Shown here one piece after another: positions 33,953 through 42,159 of a DNA stretch of 64,000 bases; positions within the stretch are counted from its first letter, which is position 1; every line of letters starts with the position of its first letter. The stretch lies in assembly GCF_900115735.1 (NCBI RefSeq), contig NZ_FOXO01000009.1, forward strand, positions 1 to 64,000, given 5' to 3'. Made by a program: the position numbers and the translations under genes. The DNA comes from Butyrivibrio proteoclasticus (GTDB lineage Bacteria; Bacillota; Clostridia; Lachnospirales; Lachnospiraceae). The notes under the pieces are model-generated. The model was not told the DNA's origin. It searched no databases and saw only the letters and a program-made list of their open reading frames with translations.

Positions 33953-35653
33953 ATGAAGGAAAATGTTAGCAAAGTTATTTCAGAAGTAGTAGGGGGTATG
34001 GAGCGGGAGCAAATCAAAGAATTATTGGAGACACCACCGGATAGCTCAATGGGAGATATGGCATTGCCATGCTTTGCATTTGCGAAGGTCATGCATAAGA
34101 ATCCGGCATCTATAGCCCTGGAAATCAAAGAAAAACTAGAGGACTATAAGGATGACCTGTGTATAGACCGGATTGATGCTGTTGGAGGATATTGCAATCT
34201 TTTCTTTGACCGCGCAGAGTATGTCAAGAAAGTGTTAACTTCTTTGCAACAGGATAATCATGGTGTAATGAAAACAGGAGAGGGGAAAACGGTCTGCATA
34301 GATTACTCATCACCCAATATTGCCAAGAACTTTCATGTGGGGCATCTTCGTACAACAGTCATAGGCAATTCCCTATATAAAATATACGATAAGCTAGGCT
34401 ATAAAGTAGTGCGCATCAATCATCTTGGGGATTGGGGAACTCAGTTTGGTAAGCTGATTGTTGCATATAAAAAATGGAGCAGCAAAGAAGCTGTCGAAGA
34501 AAAGGGAATCCAGGAGCTCCTGGATATCTATGTTAAATTCAACAGCGAAAAAGAGGCGTATCCAGAGCTTATGGATGAAGCCCGCGGATGGTTCGCAAAA
34601 ATGGAAGCTGGAGATAAAGAAGCTCTTTCAATTTGGAAATGGTTTAAAAAGATTAGCATGATAGAGTTTGAGCGTGTCTATAAAATGCTTGGTATAGATT
34701 TTGATTCATATACAGGCGAAAGCTTCTATCGAGAAAAAGTGCCGGCTCTTAGTAAGCTTCTTACAGAAAAAGGACTGCTTGTAGAAAGTCAGGGAGCCAA
34801 TGTGATTGATCTTTCGGAATATGACATGCCACCATGCATGATAACAAAGAAAGATGGGAGTTCAATATACCACTCCCGCGATATAGCTGCTGTATTATAC
34901 CGCAAGGAAAAATATGATTTTGATAAATGCTTGTATGTGACAGGACTTGAGCAGTCACTCCACTTCAAACAGGTTTTTAAAGCCATCGAGCTCATGGGAT
35001 ATGATTATTATAAAAATCTTATACATGTTCCTTATGGACTTGTAAGCCTTGAAGGAGAGAAGCTTTCTACACGTACAGGAAACATTATTTATGCTGAAGA
35101 CATCTTAAATGAAGCTATTAACCGGGCAAAAGAGCTGATCAATGAAAAAAATCCTACACTTGAAGATAAGGATAATGTATCTAAGAAAGTTGGCATAGGA
35201 GCAGTTATTTTCCATGATCTTTTCAATCAGCGAATAAAGAATATTGATTTTTCCTGGGATGATGTACTTAGTTTTGAAGGTACCACTGGACCCTATGTTC
35301 AATATACATATGCCCGAGCTGGAAGCATACTTCGCAAATATGGAAAGAAAATAACTGACAGTAACATAGAATACAAGGCTCTTACAGATGATTCTACATA
35401 TGAACTTATTAAAGCAATTAGCGGTTATGAAAAGGCAATAGAAGCTGCTGCGACACGATATGAGCCATCAGTTATGGCGCGTTTTCTCATTTCTTTGTGT
35501 ACTACATTTAATAAGTTTTATCAGGAATGCAAAATCCTAAAGGAAGAAAATGAAAATGTTAAAACAGCGCGACTGTACTTGGTGGGACTGGCAAAAGATA
35601 TTATTGTTGAGGGATGTGATCTATTGGGGATACAATGTCCTGAAGAAATGTAA
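33953..35653 (+). CDS. argS: Arginyl-tRNA synthetase
   Basis: 566 residues, class I synthetase. The N-terminal Add-1 domain (to about 85) is followed by SSPNIAKNFHVGHLRTT containing the HIGH-type motif, NHLGDWGTQFGK, and the KMSKS-region equivalent EKLSTRTGN. The anticodon-binding helical domain contains YEPSVMARFLISLCTTFNKF. It charges tRNA-Arg. Its expression appears to be controlled by the arginine leader upstream. A nucleoside phosphorylase-like gene follows after 16 bases. Confidence 0.96.
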   Translation: MKENVSKVISEVVGGMEREQIKELLETPPDSSMGDMALPCFAFAKVMHKNPASIALEIKEKLEDYKDDLCIDRIDAVGGYCNLFFDRAEYVKKVLTSLQQDNHGVMKTGEGKTVCIDYSSPNIAKNFHVGHLRTTVIGNSLYKIYDKLGYKVVRINHLGDWGTQFGKLIVAYKKWSSKEAVEEKGIQELLDIYVKFNSEKEAYPELMDEARGWFAKMEAGDKEALSIWKWFKKISMIEFERVYKMLGIDFDSYTGESFYREKVPALSKLLTEKGLLVESQGANVIDLSEYDMPPCMITKKDGSSIYHSRDIAAVLYRKEKYDFDKCLYVTGLEQSLHFKQVFKAIELMGYDYYKNLIHVPYGLVSLEGEKLSTRTGNIIYAEDILNEAINRAKELINEKNPTLEDKDNVSKKVGIGAVIFHDLFNQRIKNIDFSWDDVLSFEGTTGPYVQYTYARAGSILRKYGKKITDSNIEYKALTDDSTYELIKAISGYEKAIEAAATRYEPSVMARFLISLCTTFNKFYQECKILKEENENVKTARLYLVGLAKDIIVEGCDLLGIQCPEEM

Positions 35654-35669
35654 TACGAGGAGAGTGGTG

Positions 35670-36465
35670 ATGAAAAAAAGAATGATAGAACTAATCAAGG
35701 CAGACAAGTCTACAGATAATTACACAGGAGCTGTTTTTGATGAGTTTGGACTAAGCGTAGATAAACATTATGATGTGTTAGTTGTAGCTCCAGGCTGGAC
35801 TCCTGCAAAGATTATGAATGATTACGATGTAGAAATAACATGTACTGCAGAACATTCTTATATTTCTGGATATGAAGTGGTGGGGGATGATTACCTGTTG
35901 GGCTGGATACAAATCAGCTCTGGAGCAAGCAGCTTGATAGATACAGTATCGTTATGTGCAGTACTTGATTTTGATAAGATGGTTTTTTGGGGCGGTTGGC
36001 GCTTTAGTGCCGGAGATACCGTTAGGATCTTTATGTACACCATTATGGTGTATTTCAGGTAATCTTGCAAATGGTTATCTCTTAAAGGATTTGAGAGAAT
36101 ATATACCATATGGAAAAGTGTTTCCAAATGATAATGAGTTTGTGAAAAAAGTAGTAAAACTAGCCGGTAAGCTTGGATATGACCTGAAGCAGGAACCGGT
36201 CTTTTGCACTGATTCAATATTTTGTGAATATTCACATATGGATTTCATTAAAAGTTTTGACGTTAGCCTCATTGAAATGGAGACAAGCTCATTTTATTTA
36301 ATGGCTGATTTGATGGAAAAACCAGCAGTAGCATTATTGGCTGTTTCAGATAATTCATCCACAGGGGATCCGTTGCTTGCGAGAAGTGAAGAACAGAAAA
36401 ATGAATATAACCAGTGTCGCAAGCAGGTTATCCCAAACATTATCATACAAATAGCAAAAATGTGA
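35670..36465 (+). pseudogene. Nucleoside phosphorylase family gene, interrupted by a +1 frameshift
   Basis: ATG 35670 follows GAGGAGAG. The first frame runs to 36062 and matches the family only as far as SLCAVLDFDKMVF (near 35990). The remainder is in the +1 frame: GAVGALVPEIPLGSLCTPLW, then IEMETSSFYLMADLMEKPAV and AVSDNSSTGD, the active-site Met-Glu region of purine/uridine phosphorylases. Removing one T from the T6 run at about 35982-35987 would restore a continuous protein of about 264 residues. It may be a true mutation, a phase-variable tract or a base-calling error. The downstream part shows no further damage. Confidence 0.8.
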
Positions 36466-36518
36466 TAAAGTATGTCAGTTCCTATTCAAGGTATTGTTAT
36501 CACAGATTGAAAAAATAT

Positions 36519-36707
36519 CTATTTCTTTTTTCCGCGTCCCTTTGAAGGCTGCTTTATCATGGGATTTCGTGAGCCCTTGCTAATCAGGCGGGTAAGCTCA
36601 CGAGTCTCTTCAGGGGTTAGCTTCGAGAAGTTTATATCAAGCTTCTTGCTCCAAGCTATGGACTTATCTATGATGCGAAATGTATTGGCAATTGCAGAGG
36701 TTTTCAT
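36519..36707 (-). CDS. Small basic protein, unknown (possible remnant)
   Basis: 62 residues on the minus strand, ending in a basic tail (SKGRGKKK). No good ribosome site precedes ATG 36707, and the frame stays open upstream to about 36780 with protein-like content (WCFADDRAKLRFAYI), so this could be the 3' end of a decayed larger gene. The rest of the 400-base stretch 36466-36869 shows nothing else I can name. Confidence 0.35.
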   Translation of the reverse strand: MKTSAIANTFRIIDKSIAWSKKLDINFSKLTPEETRELTRLISKGSRNPMIKQPSKGRGKKK

Positions 36708-36869
36708 AATGTATGCAAATCGGAGTTTAGCCCGGTCATCGGCAAAACACCATTTGACTGATATGGGAGAAATACCTGTTCATGGTGCTCGTCCTGATAC
36801 ATGCGGAGCAGTGCGAGCAAAGTGAGCAGACTTTTTGAAATATTGATTAGAAAAATACGGAGGGAAATA

Positions 36870-37064
36870 ATGATTAGTATGATGAGACAACAGCAGGGAG
36901 ATTTTAATCGCTGTTGTGATTTTATAGCAAGAATGATTGAGAAATATGGATACAGTATAGAACGTGGAACCGTGAAGAAAGTAGCATTGATATATGAGTG
37001 GATTAATACGTCCGGGGACAAGCAGGATTATATACTTAATCTTGAGTATTCACGTATTGCGTGA
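36870..37064 (+). CDS. Small protein of unknown function
   Basis: 64 residues from ATG 36870, preceded by CGGAGGG at good spacing (an upstream in-frame start at 36801 has none). Helical look, with aromatic and charged residues (RCCDFIARMIEKYGYSIERG). It lies 39 bases before the helix-turn-helix gene and may be co-transcribed with it. No family recognised. Confidence 0.5.
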   Translation: MISMMRQQQGDFNRCCDFIARMIEKYGYSIERGTVKKVALIYEWINTSGDKQDYILNLEYSRIA

Positions 37065-37103
37065 TAATATATTATTGACGCTTGGCGTGAAAGGAGCAGA
37101 GAT

Positions 37104-37331
37104 ATGGCAGATTATATTTTAAATGATGATAAAGATGCAAAAGATATTTTAATTGAACTAAGGGAAAGTACCAGCATGAATAGGCATCAGTTCTGTGAGT
37201 ACTTTGAAATTCCATATATGACGGTAAGTGACTGGGAGCATGGCAAGAAGCGTGTTCCTAAGTACTTTCTGCGCTTGCTAGAGTATTATGTGCGGATGGA
37301 GCAGATGGGACAAGAGAAGAAAGAAGATTAA
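37104..37331 (+). CDS. Helix-turn-helix protein (XRE-like)
   Basis: 75 residues; AAAGGAGCAGAGAT precedes the ATG. Residues about 14-50 (ILIELRESTSMNRHQFCEYF, EIPYMTVSDWEHGKKRVPKY) form a Cro/C1-type helix-turn-helix, with YFLRLLEYYVRME as a C-terminal helix. It lacks a sensor domain. A near-perfect 24-bp palindrome begins at its stop codon and may be its operator or a shared terminator. It lies upstream of dinD in an accessory islet. Confidence 0.75.
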   Translation: MADYILNDDKDAKDILIELRESTSMNRHQFCEYFEIPYMTVSDWEHGKKRVPKYFLRLLEYYVRMEQMGQEKKED

Positions 37332-37353
37332 AGTGGTCGAATTCGACTACTTT
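37330..37353. promoter_or_regulatory. 24-bp near-perfect palindrome upstream of dinD
   Basis: The two halves are complementary at 11 of 12 positions, centred on GTCGAATTCGAC (37336-37347). It lacks a loop, which favours a protein-binding site over a terminator. It could be bound by the neighbouring HTH protein or by LexA; it does not match the Bacillus LexA box. Confidence 0.6.
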
Positions 37354-37396
37354 AAGGGTGCTAATTTTGTGATTTTGAAAAAGGAGTGTATGAACA

Positions 37397-38254
37397 ATGG
37401 ATAAAAAAACTATCATGACTATGAAAAAGAACTTTGATGATATTATGCATACAACGGAAGATGGTAGTGTTGAATTTTGGTATGCCAGGGAATTGATGGA
37501 GTGTTTGGGGTATGCAACATGGAGACGTTTTAAGGAAGCTATTGAAAGAGCGAAGGAATCTTGTGAAAGTGCTGGAATAGAAGTGTCGGATCATTTTGCC
37601 GGCGCCGGCAAAATGATAGATTTACCCAAAGGTGCTAAAAGAGAAGTTGATGATATTATGCTTACTAGATATGCTTGCTATCTCATAGCCCAGAATGGTG
37701 ATCCTAGAAAAGAGGAGATTGCCTTTGCACAAAGTTATTTTGCCGTTCAGACAAGAAAGCAGGAATTGATAGAAGAAAGAATTGCGTATATTGAAAGGAC
37801 TGAGGCAAGAGGAAAACTTCGTGAATCGGAGAAAAGATTATCACAAAATATCTATGAGCGCGGTGTAGATGATGCTGGTTTTGGTCGCATTAGATCAAGA
37901 GGTGACCAGGCTTTATTTGGTGGAAAATCTACGCAGGATATGAAGAAGAAATTAGGAGTTAGTGATAAAAGACCTTTAGCTGATTTTTTACCAACGCTGA
38001 CAATTGCAGCAAAGAATCTTGCAACAGAAATGACAAATTACAATGTTGAAGAAAAAGATTTACAGGGGGAAGGGGCAATTACTACTGAGCATGTACAGAA
38101 TAATTTGTCTGTGCGCGAAATGCTTGGAACGAGAGGTATAAAACCAGAGGAATTACCGCCTTCGGAAGATATTAAAAAATTGGAGCGAAGGGTAAAATCC
38201 CAAGAAAAGAAGTTGGCAAAGGAATCTGGGAAATTACCACAGGATGGGGGGTGA
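37397..38254 (+). CDS. dinD: DinD-like DNA-damage-inducible protein
   Basis: 285 residues. The N-terminal BRO/KilA-N-like part (FWYARELMECLGYATWRRFK) and the downstream PRKEEIAFAQSYFAVQTRKQ and ERGVDDAGFGRIRSRGDQALFGG segments match DinD. In E. coli DinD is SOS-induced and inhibits RecA filament activities. Basic, probably disordered C-terminus. AAGGAG is present upstream. The gene often travels in accessory islands, consistent with the surrounding remnants. Here the SOS control is untested. Confidence 0.85.
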   Translation: MDKKTIMTMKKNFDDIMHTTEDGSVEFWYARELMECLGYATWRRFKEAIERAKESCESAGIEVSDHFAGAGKMIDLPKGAKREVDDIMLTRYACYLIAQNGDPRKEEIAFAQSYFAVQTRKQELIEERIAYIERTEARGKLRESEKRLSQNIYERGVDDAGFGRIRSRGDQALFGGKSTQDMKKKLGVSDKRPLADFLPTLTIAAKNLATEMTNYNVEEKDLQGEGAITTEHVQNNLSVREMLGTRGIKPEELPPSEDIKKLERRVKSQEKKLAKESGKLPQDGG

Positions 38255-38292
38255 TTATTTGAAAAAGCAACGATGTTCTAAAACATATACAA

Positions 38293-38409
38293 TTCAGATT
38301 CCCAGTATATTACAATGGTATTGTGATAGATGATATTAGTTGGGAAAGCGGAAGTACACTTGAGACGGTTGTCTTGCTTTCCAAGGATGAGATACCAGGT
38401 AAAAGGTAA
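38293..38409 (+). pseudogene. Possible 3' remnant of an RNA methyltransferase gene
   Basis: The frame 38293-38409 encodes a piece containing WESGSTLETVVLLSKDEI, like the end of the RlmD/RumA catalytic domain (compare RSIETVMLLSQ in the gene at 32044). No start or upstream domain remains. Too short for certainty; it suggests a deletion event next to dinD. Confidence 0.3.
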
Positions 38410-38448
38410 AACAGCACCAATTAAGAGTGATATTGGAAAAAACTTCTC

Positions 38449-38715
38449 TTACGCTAGGACTTCGAATGATGATGTTTTCTGGTTTTGAAGCTGGGCATTC
38501 TTGTCATAAGCGTATGCTGACTGCTTTAGCATGTAAGCTGTGTTAGATGACTTAATTGCATTTATTCTGCTATAGAGGGTTGATACCTGCTGTTCTAATG
38601 CAGCAGCGGCAGCCTGAGATGATAGATTATTAACCCTGGAAAGCTCATTGACTTTCGTGCTTAATGACTGGAGCCGCATCTGATATGTACTTATTCCTTG
38701 AATACTTGAAGACAT
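38449..38715 (-). CDS. Small helical protein, function unknown
   Basis: 88 residues on the minus strand. Its sequence is low in charge and rich in Ser, Ala, Gln and Asn (NNLSSQAAAAALEQQVSTLY), with a heptad-like pattern recalling flagellin-type or coiled-coil secreted proteins. No cleavable signal peptide. The ribosome site AAGGAAAGGA is perfectly spaced but fully enclosed in a 12-bp hairpin directly upstream, so translation is probably controlled. Family not recognised. Confidence 0.65.
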   Translation of the reverse strand: MSSSIQGISTYQMRLQSLSTKVNELSRVNNLSSQAAAAALEQQVSTLYSRINAIKSSNTAYMLKQSAYAYDKNAQLQNQKTSSFEVLA

Positions 38716-38721
38716 AATAAA

Positions 38722-38753
38722 ATCCTTTCCTTGCGATACTACAAGGAAAGGAT
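38722..38753 (-). promoter_or_regulatory. Hairpin sequestering the ribosome site of the 88-residue gene
   Basis: Read on the minus strand, ATCCTTTCCTTG (38753-38742) pairs perfectly with CAAGGAAAGGAT (38733-38722), loop TAGTATCG. The second arm contains the Shine-Dalgarno sequence six bases before the ATG, so the folded RNA would block initiation. Confidence 0.75.
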
Positions 38754-38787
38754 ACTAGTCTAAACTTAATTAAACTTAAAAAAATAA

Positions 38788-40272
38788 TTAATTCTCCAAT
38801 GTTCCATATAAATGTCCATCAAATTCTTTGAAGTATGTCTCTTCAATTTTTCGCATGAATATCGTGATATCGTTATCTCCAAAATAAAGCTCCATTCGGA
38901 TGGAACCAACGCTTTCGCCGATCAGATGGAAACGTATATATAGCACGTTTTCACGAAGGAAAACGGCTCCGGCGGTGTATGGATTGTCATACTTTGGGAA
39001 TATGCCTTCTTCCATGTGTTCAAGACCAAAGCTTAGCTTAAAAGCACCGGATTTAAGGGTAGAGTCATTTGTGAAAAATGTGATGGTGCTCTGCTTATTA
39101 CCCGGGCAAATATCTAACTGAATTTTAGTAAAGCCTTGTTTATTTGGCAAAAGTGCGTAGGTCTGATGCAGATCAGATGTTAATTTTTTTGTGCTGTACT
39201 TTGTATAGGAGTGATTTATAGCAAGTTTTGGTGGTGCAATAGCGAGGGTATCTGCATAGCTTACAAGTTTTTGGTAGTCCTCTGCAGTATTTGCTCCATC
39301 AATTCCCGGTAAAAGAAACTGATAGATGCCATCATAAATAATCTGATTACCACCCTGAATACCCTGTGTATCAGCAGTTGTGGTTATCAAAAGATTTTTA
39401 TCAGGAATACTTATTCCAAGCTGACCGCCCATTCCGTAGAGTACGTAGCCGCCTTTTTCGTTCTGCCAGATCTGCATGCCATAGCCCTGGGATTCACCTG
39501 AGATTGGAGCTGTCATAACGGTATCGCTGATATTGGAGGTTGCAAGCTCTATAAGGTCAGATGGCAAAAGAGTTCTTGTGACTCCATCATTACATTCTAT
39601 AGTTCCCTTTTTATCGATAAGATACAGAATTTTCATAAAGTCCATAGGAGTTGCCACAAGACCACTTCCACCCATAGAGACACCAAAAGGATCTTTTACC
39701 ATGTATGAATCCTTACTAAAATCCATGTAGTTAAATACGTTTTCTTTCAGATAATCCAGCATTGGCATCTGAGTAAGCTTTTCGACAAGTGCGCATAAAA
39801 CGTGGGCTGCAGAAGTATCATAGTGGAAAACTGTTCCCGGCTTATGAGTAGGCTCCACTGTAAAAAAGCTCTCTACCCAGTCTGATTTCATGTCCACCTT
39901 ATAGGTAGTTGAAGCATGACAGGTTCTCATTTCAAGCATATTTCTTATAGTTGTATCTTTTATCCACCTGTGAGTGGAGCTGTTTACGTATTCCGGGAAA
40001 TAATCGGTTATTGAGTTGTCTATACCGATCAGACCCTTATCGATCAAAAGAAATATGGCAAGGGCAGTTATTGTCTTACTTATGGAAAACATGCGATGAA
40101 GTGTATCTGCCTTATATGGCGCGTAATATTTTTCAAATATAAGATTGTCATTTCGCATGATCAGTAGTGAATGCATGGGAATCTCTTTACCATTTAGAAA
40201 CTCAAGAAGATCTTTTATTGATGAAGATGAAATGCTGACATCTTCGGGATATGCTCTGTTAAATGAAAACAT
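38788..40272 (-). CDS. Serine hydrolase, beta-lactamase/penicillin-binding-protein-like (class C fold)
   Basis: 494 residues on the minus strand. The SxxK nucleophile motif is in RMFSISKTITALAIFLLIDK; the Tyr motif is probably in FHYDTSAAHVL; an LLITTTADTQG segment fits the third conserved region. A C-terminal beta domain of about 150 residues follows. No signal peptide, so it appears cytoplasmic. Such enzymes act as esterases or peptidases; the substrate is unknown. AGGAGAATTCC precedes the ATG. Confidence 0.82.
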   Translation of the reverse strand: MFSFNRAYPEDVSISSSSIKDLLEFLNGKEIPMHSLLIMRNDNLIFEKYYAPYKADTLHRMFSISKTITALAIFLLIDKGLIGIDNSITDYFPEYVNSSTHRWIKDTTIRNMLEMRTCHASTTYKVDMKSDWVESFFTVEPTHKPGTVFHYDTSAAHVLCALVEKLTQMPMLDYLKENVFNYMDFSKDSYMVKDPFGVSMGGSGLVATPMDFMKILYLIDKKGTIECNDGVTRTLLPSDLIELATSNISDTVMTAPISGESQGYGMQIWQNEKGGYVLYGMGGQLGISIPDKNLLITTTADTQGIQGGNQIIYDGIYQFLLPGIDGANTAEDYQKLVSYADTLAIAPPKLAINHSYTKYSTKKLTSDLHQTYALLPNKQGFTKIQLDICPGNKQSTITFFTNDSTLKSGAFKLSFGLEHMEEGIFPKYDNPYTAGAVFLRENVLYIRFHLIGESVGSIRMELYFGDNDITIFMRKIEETYFKEFDGHLYGTLEN

Positions 40273-40434
40273 GGAATTCTCCTATGATGTATGATTATTA
40301 TTTTGAATATTTACATATTAACACATACATGAAAAAGAGTATTAAGTAACATACTGATATTCTATAAAGTGGATTTGAGAGTATACATTTTAGAAAACGA
40401 GTGACAAAAAAGCATAGATTCTGATACAAAAAAG

Positions 40435-40519
40435 TTGACATACTACGACAGACGTTGTATATTTACTATGACAGACATACTACGACTGACATAGCATGAC
40501 TGACGTAGTACGACTATCG
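40435..40519 (+). promoter_or_regulatory. padR promoter with five 14-bp repeats
   Basis: TTGACA (40435-40440), 17 bp, TATATT (40458-40463). A 14-bp unit, consensus TACTACGACTGACR, occurs at 40441 in the spacer and as four contiguous units at 40464, 40478, 40492 and 40506, ending 32 bases before the padR ATG. The array covers the -10 exit and early transcript and is probably the binding site of the PadR product. Confidence 0.8.
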
Positions 40520-40551
40520 TATAGAATCTGAGTAAGGAGAAGGTAGATGAA

Positions 40552-40887
40552 ATGGTAGAGATCAGTAGTGATGTCATCAGAGGGTACAATGACACGATTA
40601 TTCTTTTTACTCTGCTGGATGAACCTTCCTACGGATATGAGATATCAAAACGAATAAGGGCTCTTTCAAATGATAAATATATTATAAAAGAGACCACGTT
40701 GTACTCTGCTTTTACCAGAATGGAGAAAAACGGTTACATTGAATCCTATATTCAGAACGCTGAAAATGGTAAGAAGCGCACTTATTACAGAATCACAGAA
40801 AACGGAAAAAAGTATTATAAGGAAAAATGTGAGGAATGGAATCTCACAAAGGAAGTTGTAGAATTATTTGTTAAGAAAACAGATTAG
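40552..40887 (+). CDS. PadR-family transcriptional regulator
   Basis: 111 residues: winged helix PadR domain (LFTLLDEPSYGYEISKRIRA, ETTLYSAFTRMEKNGYIESY, KRTYYRITENGKKYYKEKCE). It is the short type lacking a long C-terminal dimerisation arm. AAGGAGAAGG lies upstream. It probably represses itself through the 14-bp repeat array. The gene 17 bases downstream encodes a membrane protein with a permease-prefix/HAAS-like domain, a frequent partner of PadR regulators. Confidence 0.92.
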   Translation: MVEISSDVIRGYNDTIILFTLLDEPSYGYEISKRIRALSNDKYIIKETTLYSAFTRMEKNGYIESYIQNAENGKKRTYYRITENGKKYYKEKCEEWNLTKEVVELFVKKTD

Positions 40888-40904
40888 TATATGGGGAGAA
40901 AAGT

Positions 40905-42023
40905 ATGGACACAATAAAAAAATATCTTGAAAGTATGTTTGAGCATCTTCCAAAGACTCTTGAGGTCATGAGGGCCAAGGACGAGCTTTATTCAATGATG
41001 GAAGATAAGTACAATGAGCTCATAAGTGAGGGTAAAAAAGAGAATGAGGCTATCGGAATCGTTATTTCCGAGTTTGGAAATCTTGATGAACTCGCTGAGG
41101 GATTGGGGCTTAGTAAGGTTCTTGATGATCTTGTTTCATCTGACAGGAGATATGTTTCAAGGCAGGAAGCAGATGATTATGTTGATGCAGTTGTATCCAG
41201 AAGATTTATGCTTTCGCTTGGCATATTACTATGCATTCTGTCACCTGCAGGACCGATTCTTTTGGATTCAATAGCAACAGCTACCGGTTTGAACTTATTT
41301 ACCGGAATAGGAGTAGCATTCCTGTTTCTTTGTGCTGCAGTAGGAGTTGGATTCATTGTTTTTTCAAATTATATAACCAAAAGCTGGAGCTTTTTAAATA
41401 AACAGCCTTGTTATATCGATGATGAGACTATTGATTATCTGAAAAGTGAAAAAGAGGAATGTCAGACTGGAAATGGAATGTTATTGGCAGTTGGAATCAT
41501 GTTATGTATTGTGAGTGTGATACCGGTTATTGTTCTTGATGCTGCATTAAATGTTCCAATCATTTCAGATGGAGTTGGACCATCTATGATGTTTACTCTT
41601 GCAGCAGTAGGTGTGTTCCTTATAGTATTTTCAAGTGGCAGAAACAAGGCTTATAAAAAGCTTCTTTCACTTAATAAAAAGGTATTTGCCCGGGAGATTC
41701 TGCAGCAATTTGCCGATGCACCTGATAATGGCCCTGAGAAAAGCGTAAAAATAGAACGGGTTACAGGAGAAGTTGTTGAAAGTGATTATAAGGATGCATC
41801 ATATAGTTCTTATGATAAGCCGGAACAATCATCTGATTCCACTGAGAAAAAGGTGAAGAATTTCATCAAAGTCATGGTTAAAGATTATTGGAAATCAGTC
41901 CTTTGTATATATATCATTTGGAGCTTCTTTACTTTCAGCTGGGGATCATCATGGGTCATCTGGCCACTTGCAGCAATTCTTAGAAAGCCGATTGAACAGT
42001 ACTTTTTGGGAGGTAAACACTAA
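40905..42023 (+). CDS. Membrane protein with permease-prefix (HAAS-like) domain
   Basis: 372 residues; GGGGAGAA precedes the ATG. Residues about 1-75 form a helical domain (MFEHLPKTLEVMRAKDELYS, GKKENEAIGIVISEFGNLDE) of the kind found before transporters and in PadR-linked DUF1700-like proteins. Then come two pairs of membrane helices (about 105-160 and 195-245), a charged cytoplasmic region, and a last hydrophobic segment ending WVIWPLAAIL. Likely senses or responds to envelope stress with PadR; that role is inference. Confidence 0.75.
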   Translation: MDTIKKYLESMFEHLPKTLEVMRAKDELYSMMEDKYNELISEGKKENEAIGIVISEFGNLDELAEGLGLSKVLDDLVSSDRRYVSRQEADDYVDAVVSRRFMLSLGILLCILSPAGPILLDSIATATGLNLFTGIGVAFLFLCAAVGVGFIVFSNYITKSWSFLNKQPCYIDDETIDYLKSEKEECQTGNGMLLAVGIMLCIVSVIPVIVLDAALNVPIISDGVGPSMMFTLAAVGVFLIVFSSGRNKAYKKLLSLNKKVFAREILQQFADAPDNGPEKSVKIERVTGEVVESDYKDASYSSYDKPEQSSDSTEKKVKNFIKVMVKDYWKSVLCIYIIWSFFTFSWGSSWVIWPLAAILRKPIEQYFLGGKH

Positions 42024-42159
42024 TTCGGAAAAAGAAAAAATATTGCATTTAATCGGTAGACAGATTATCCTTTAGAAGTAATGCCAAAACTTATATACAA
42101 AGAGCAGCTTCTATCATGGGATTGTTCGAATGGAATGCTGTTATGAATGCGAGATAAAA

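Noticed and set aside
37330..37353. LexA box for dinD
   Set aside because: The palindrome does not match the Bacillus-type CGAACnnnnGTTCG motif; LexA control of dinD remains possible but is not shown.
40441..40519. CRISPR-like direct repeats
   Set aside because: 14-bp units without spacers, over a promoter; an operator array is the simpler reading.
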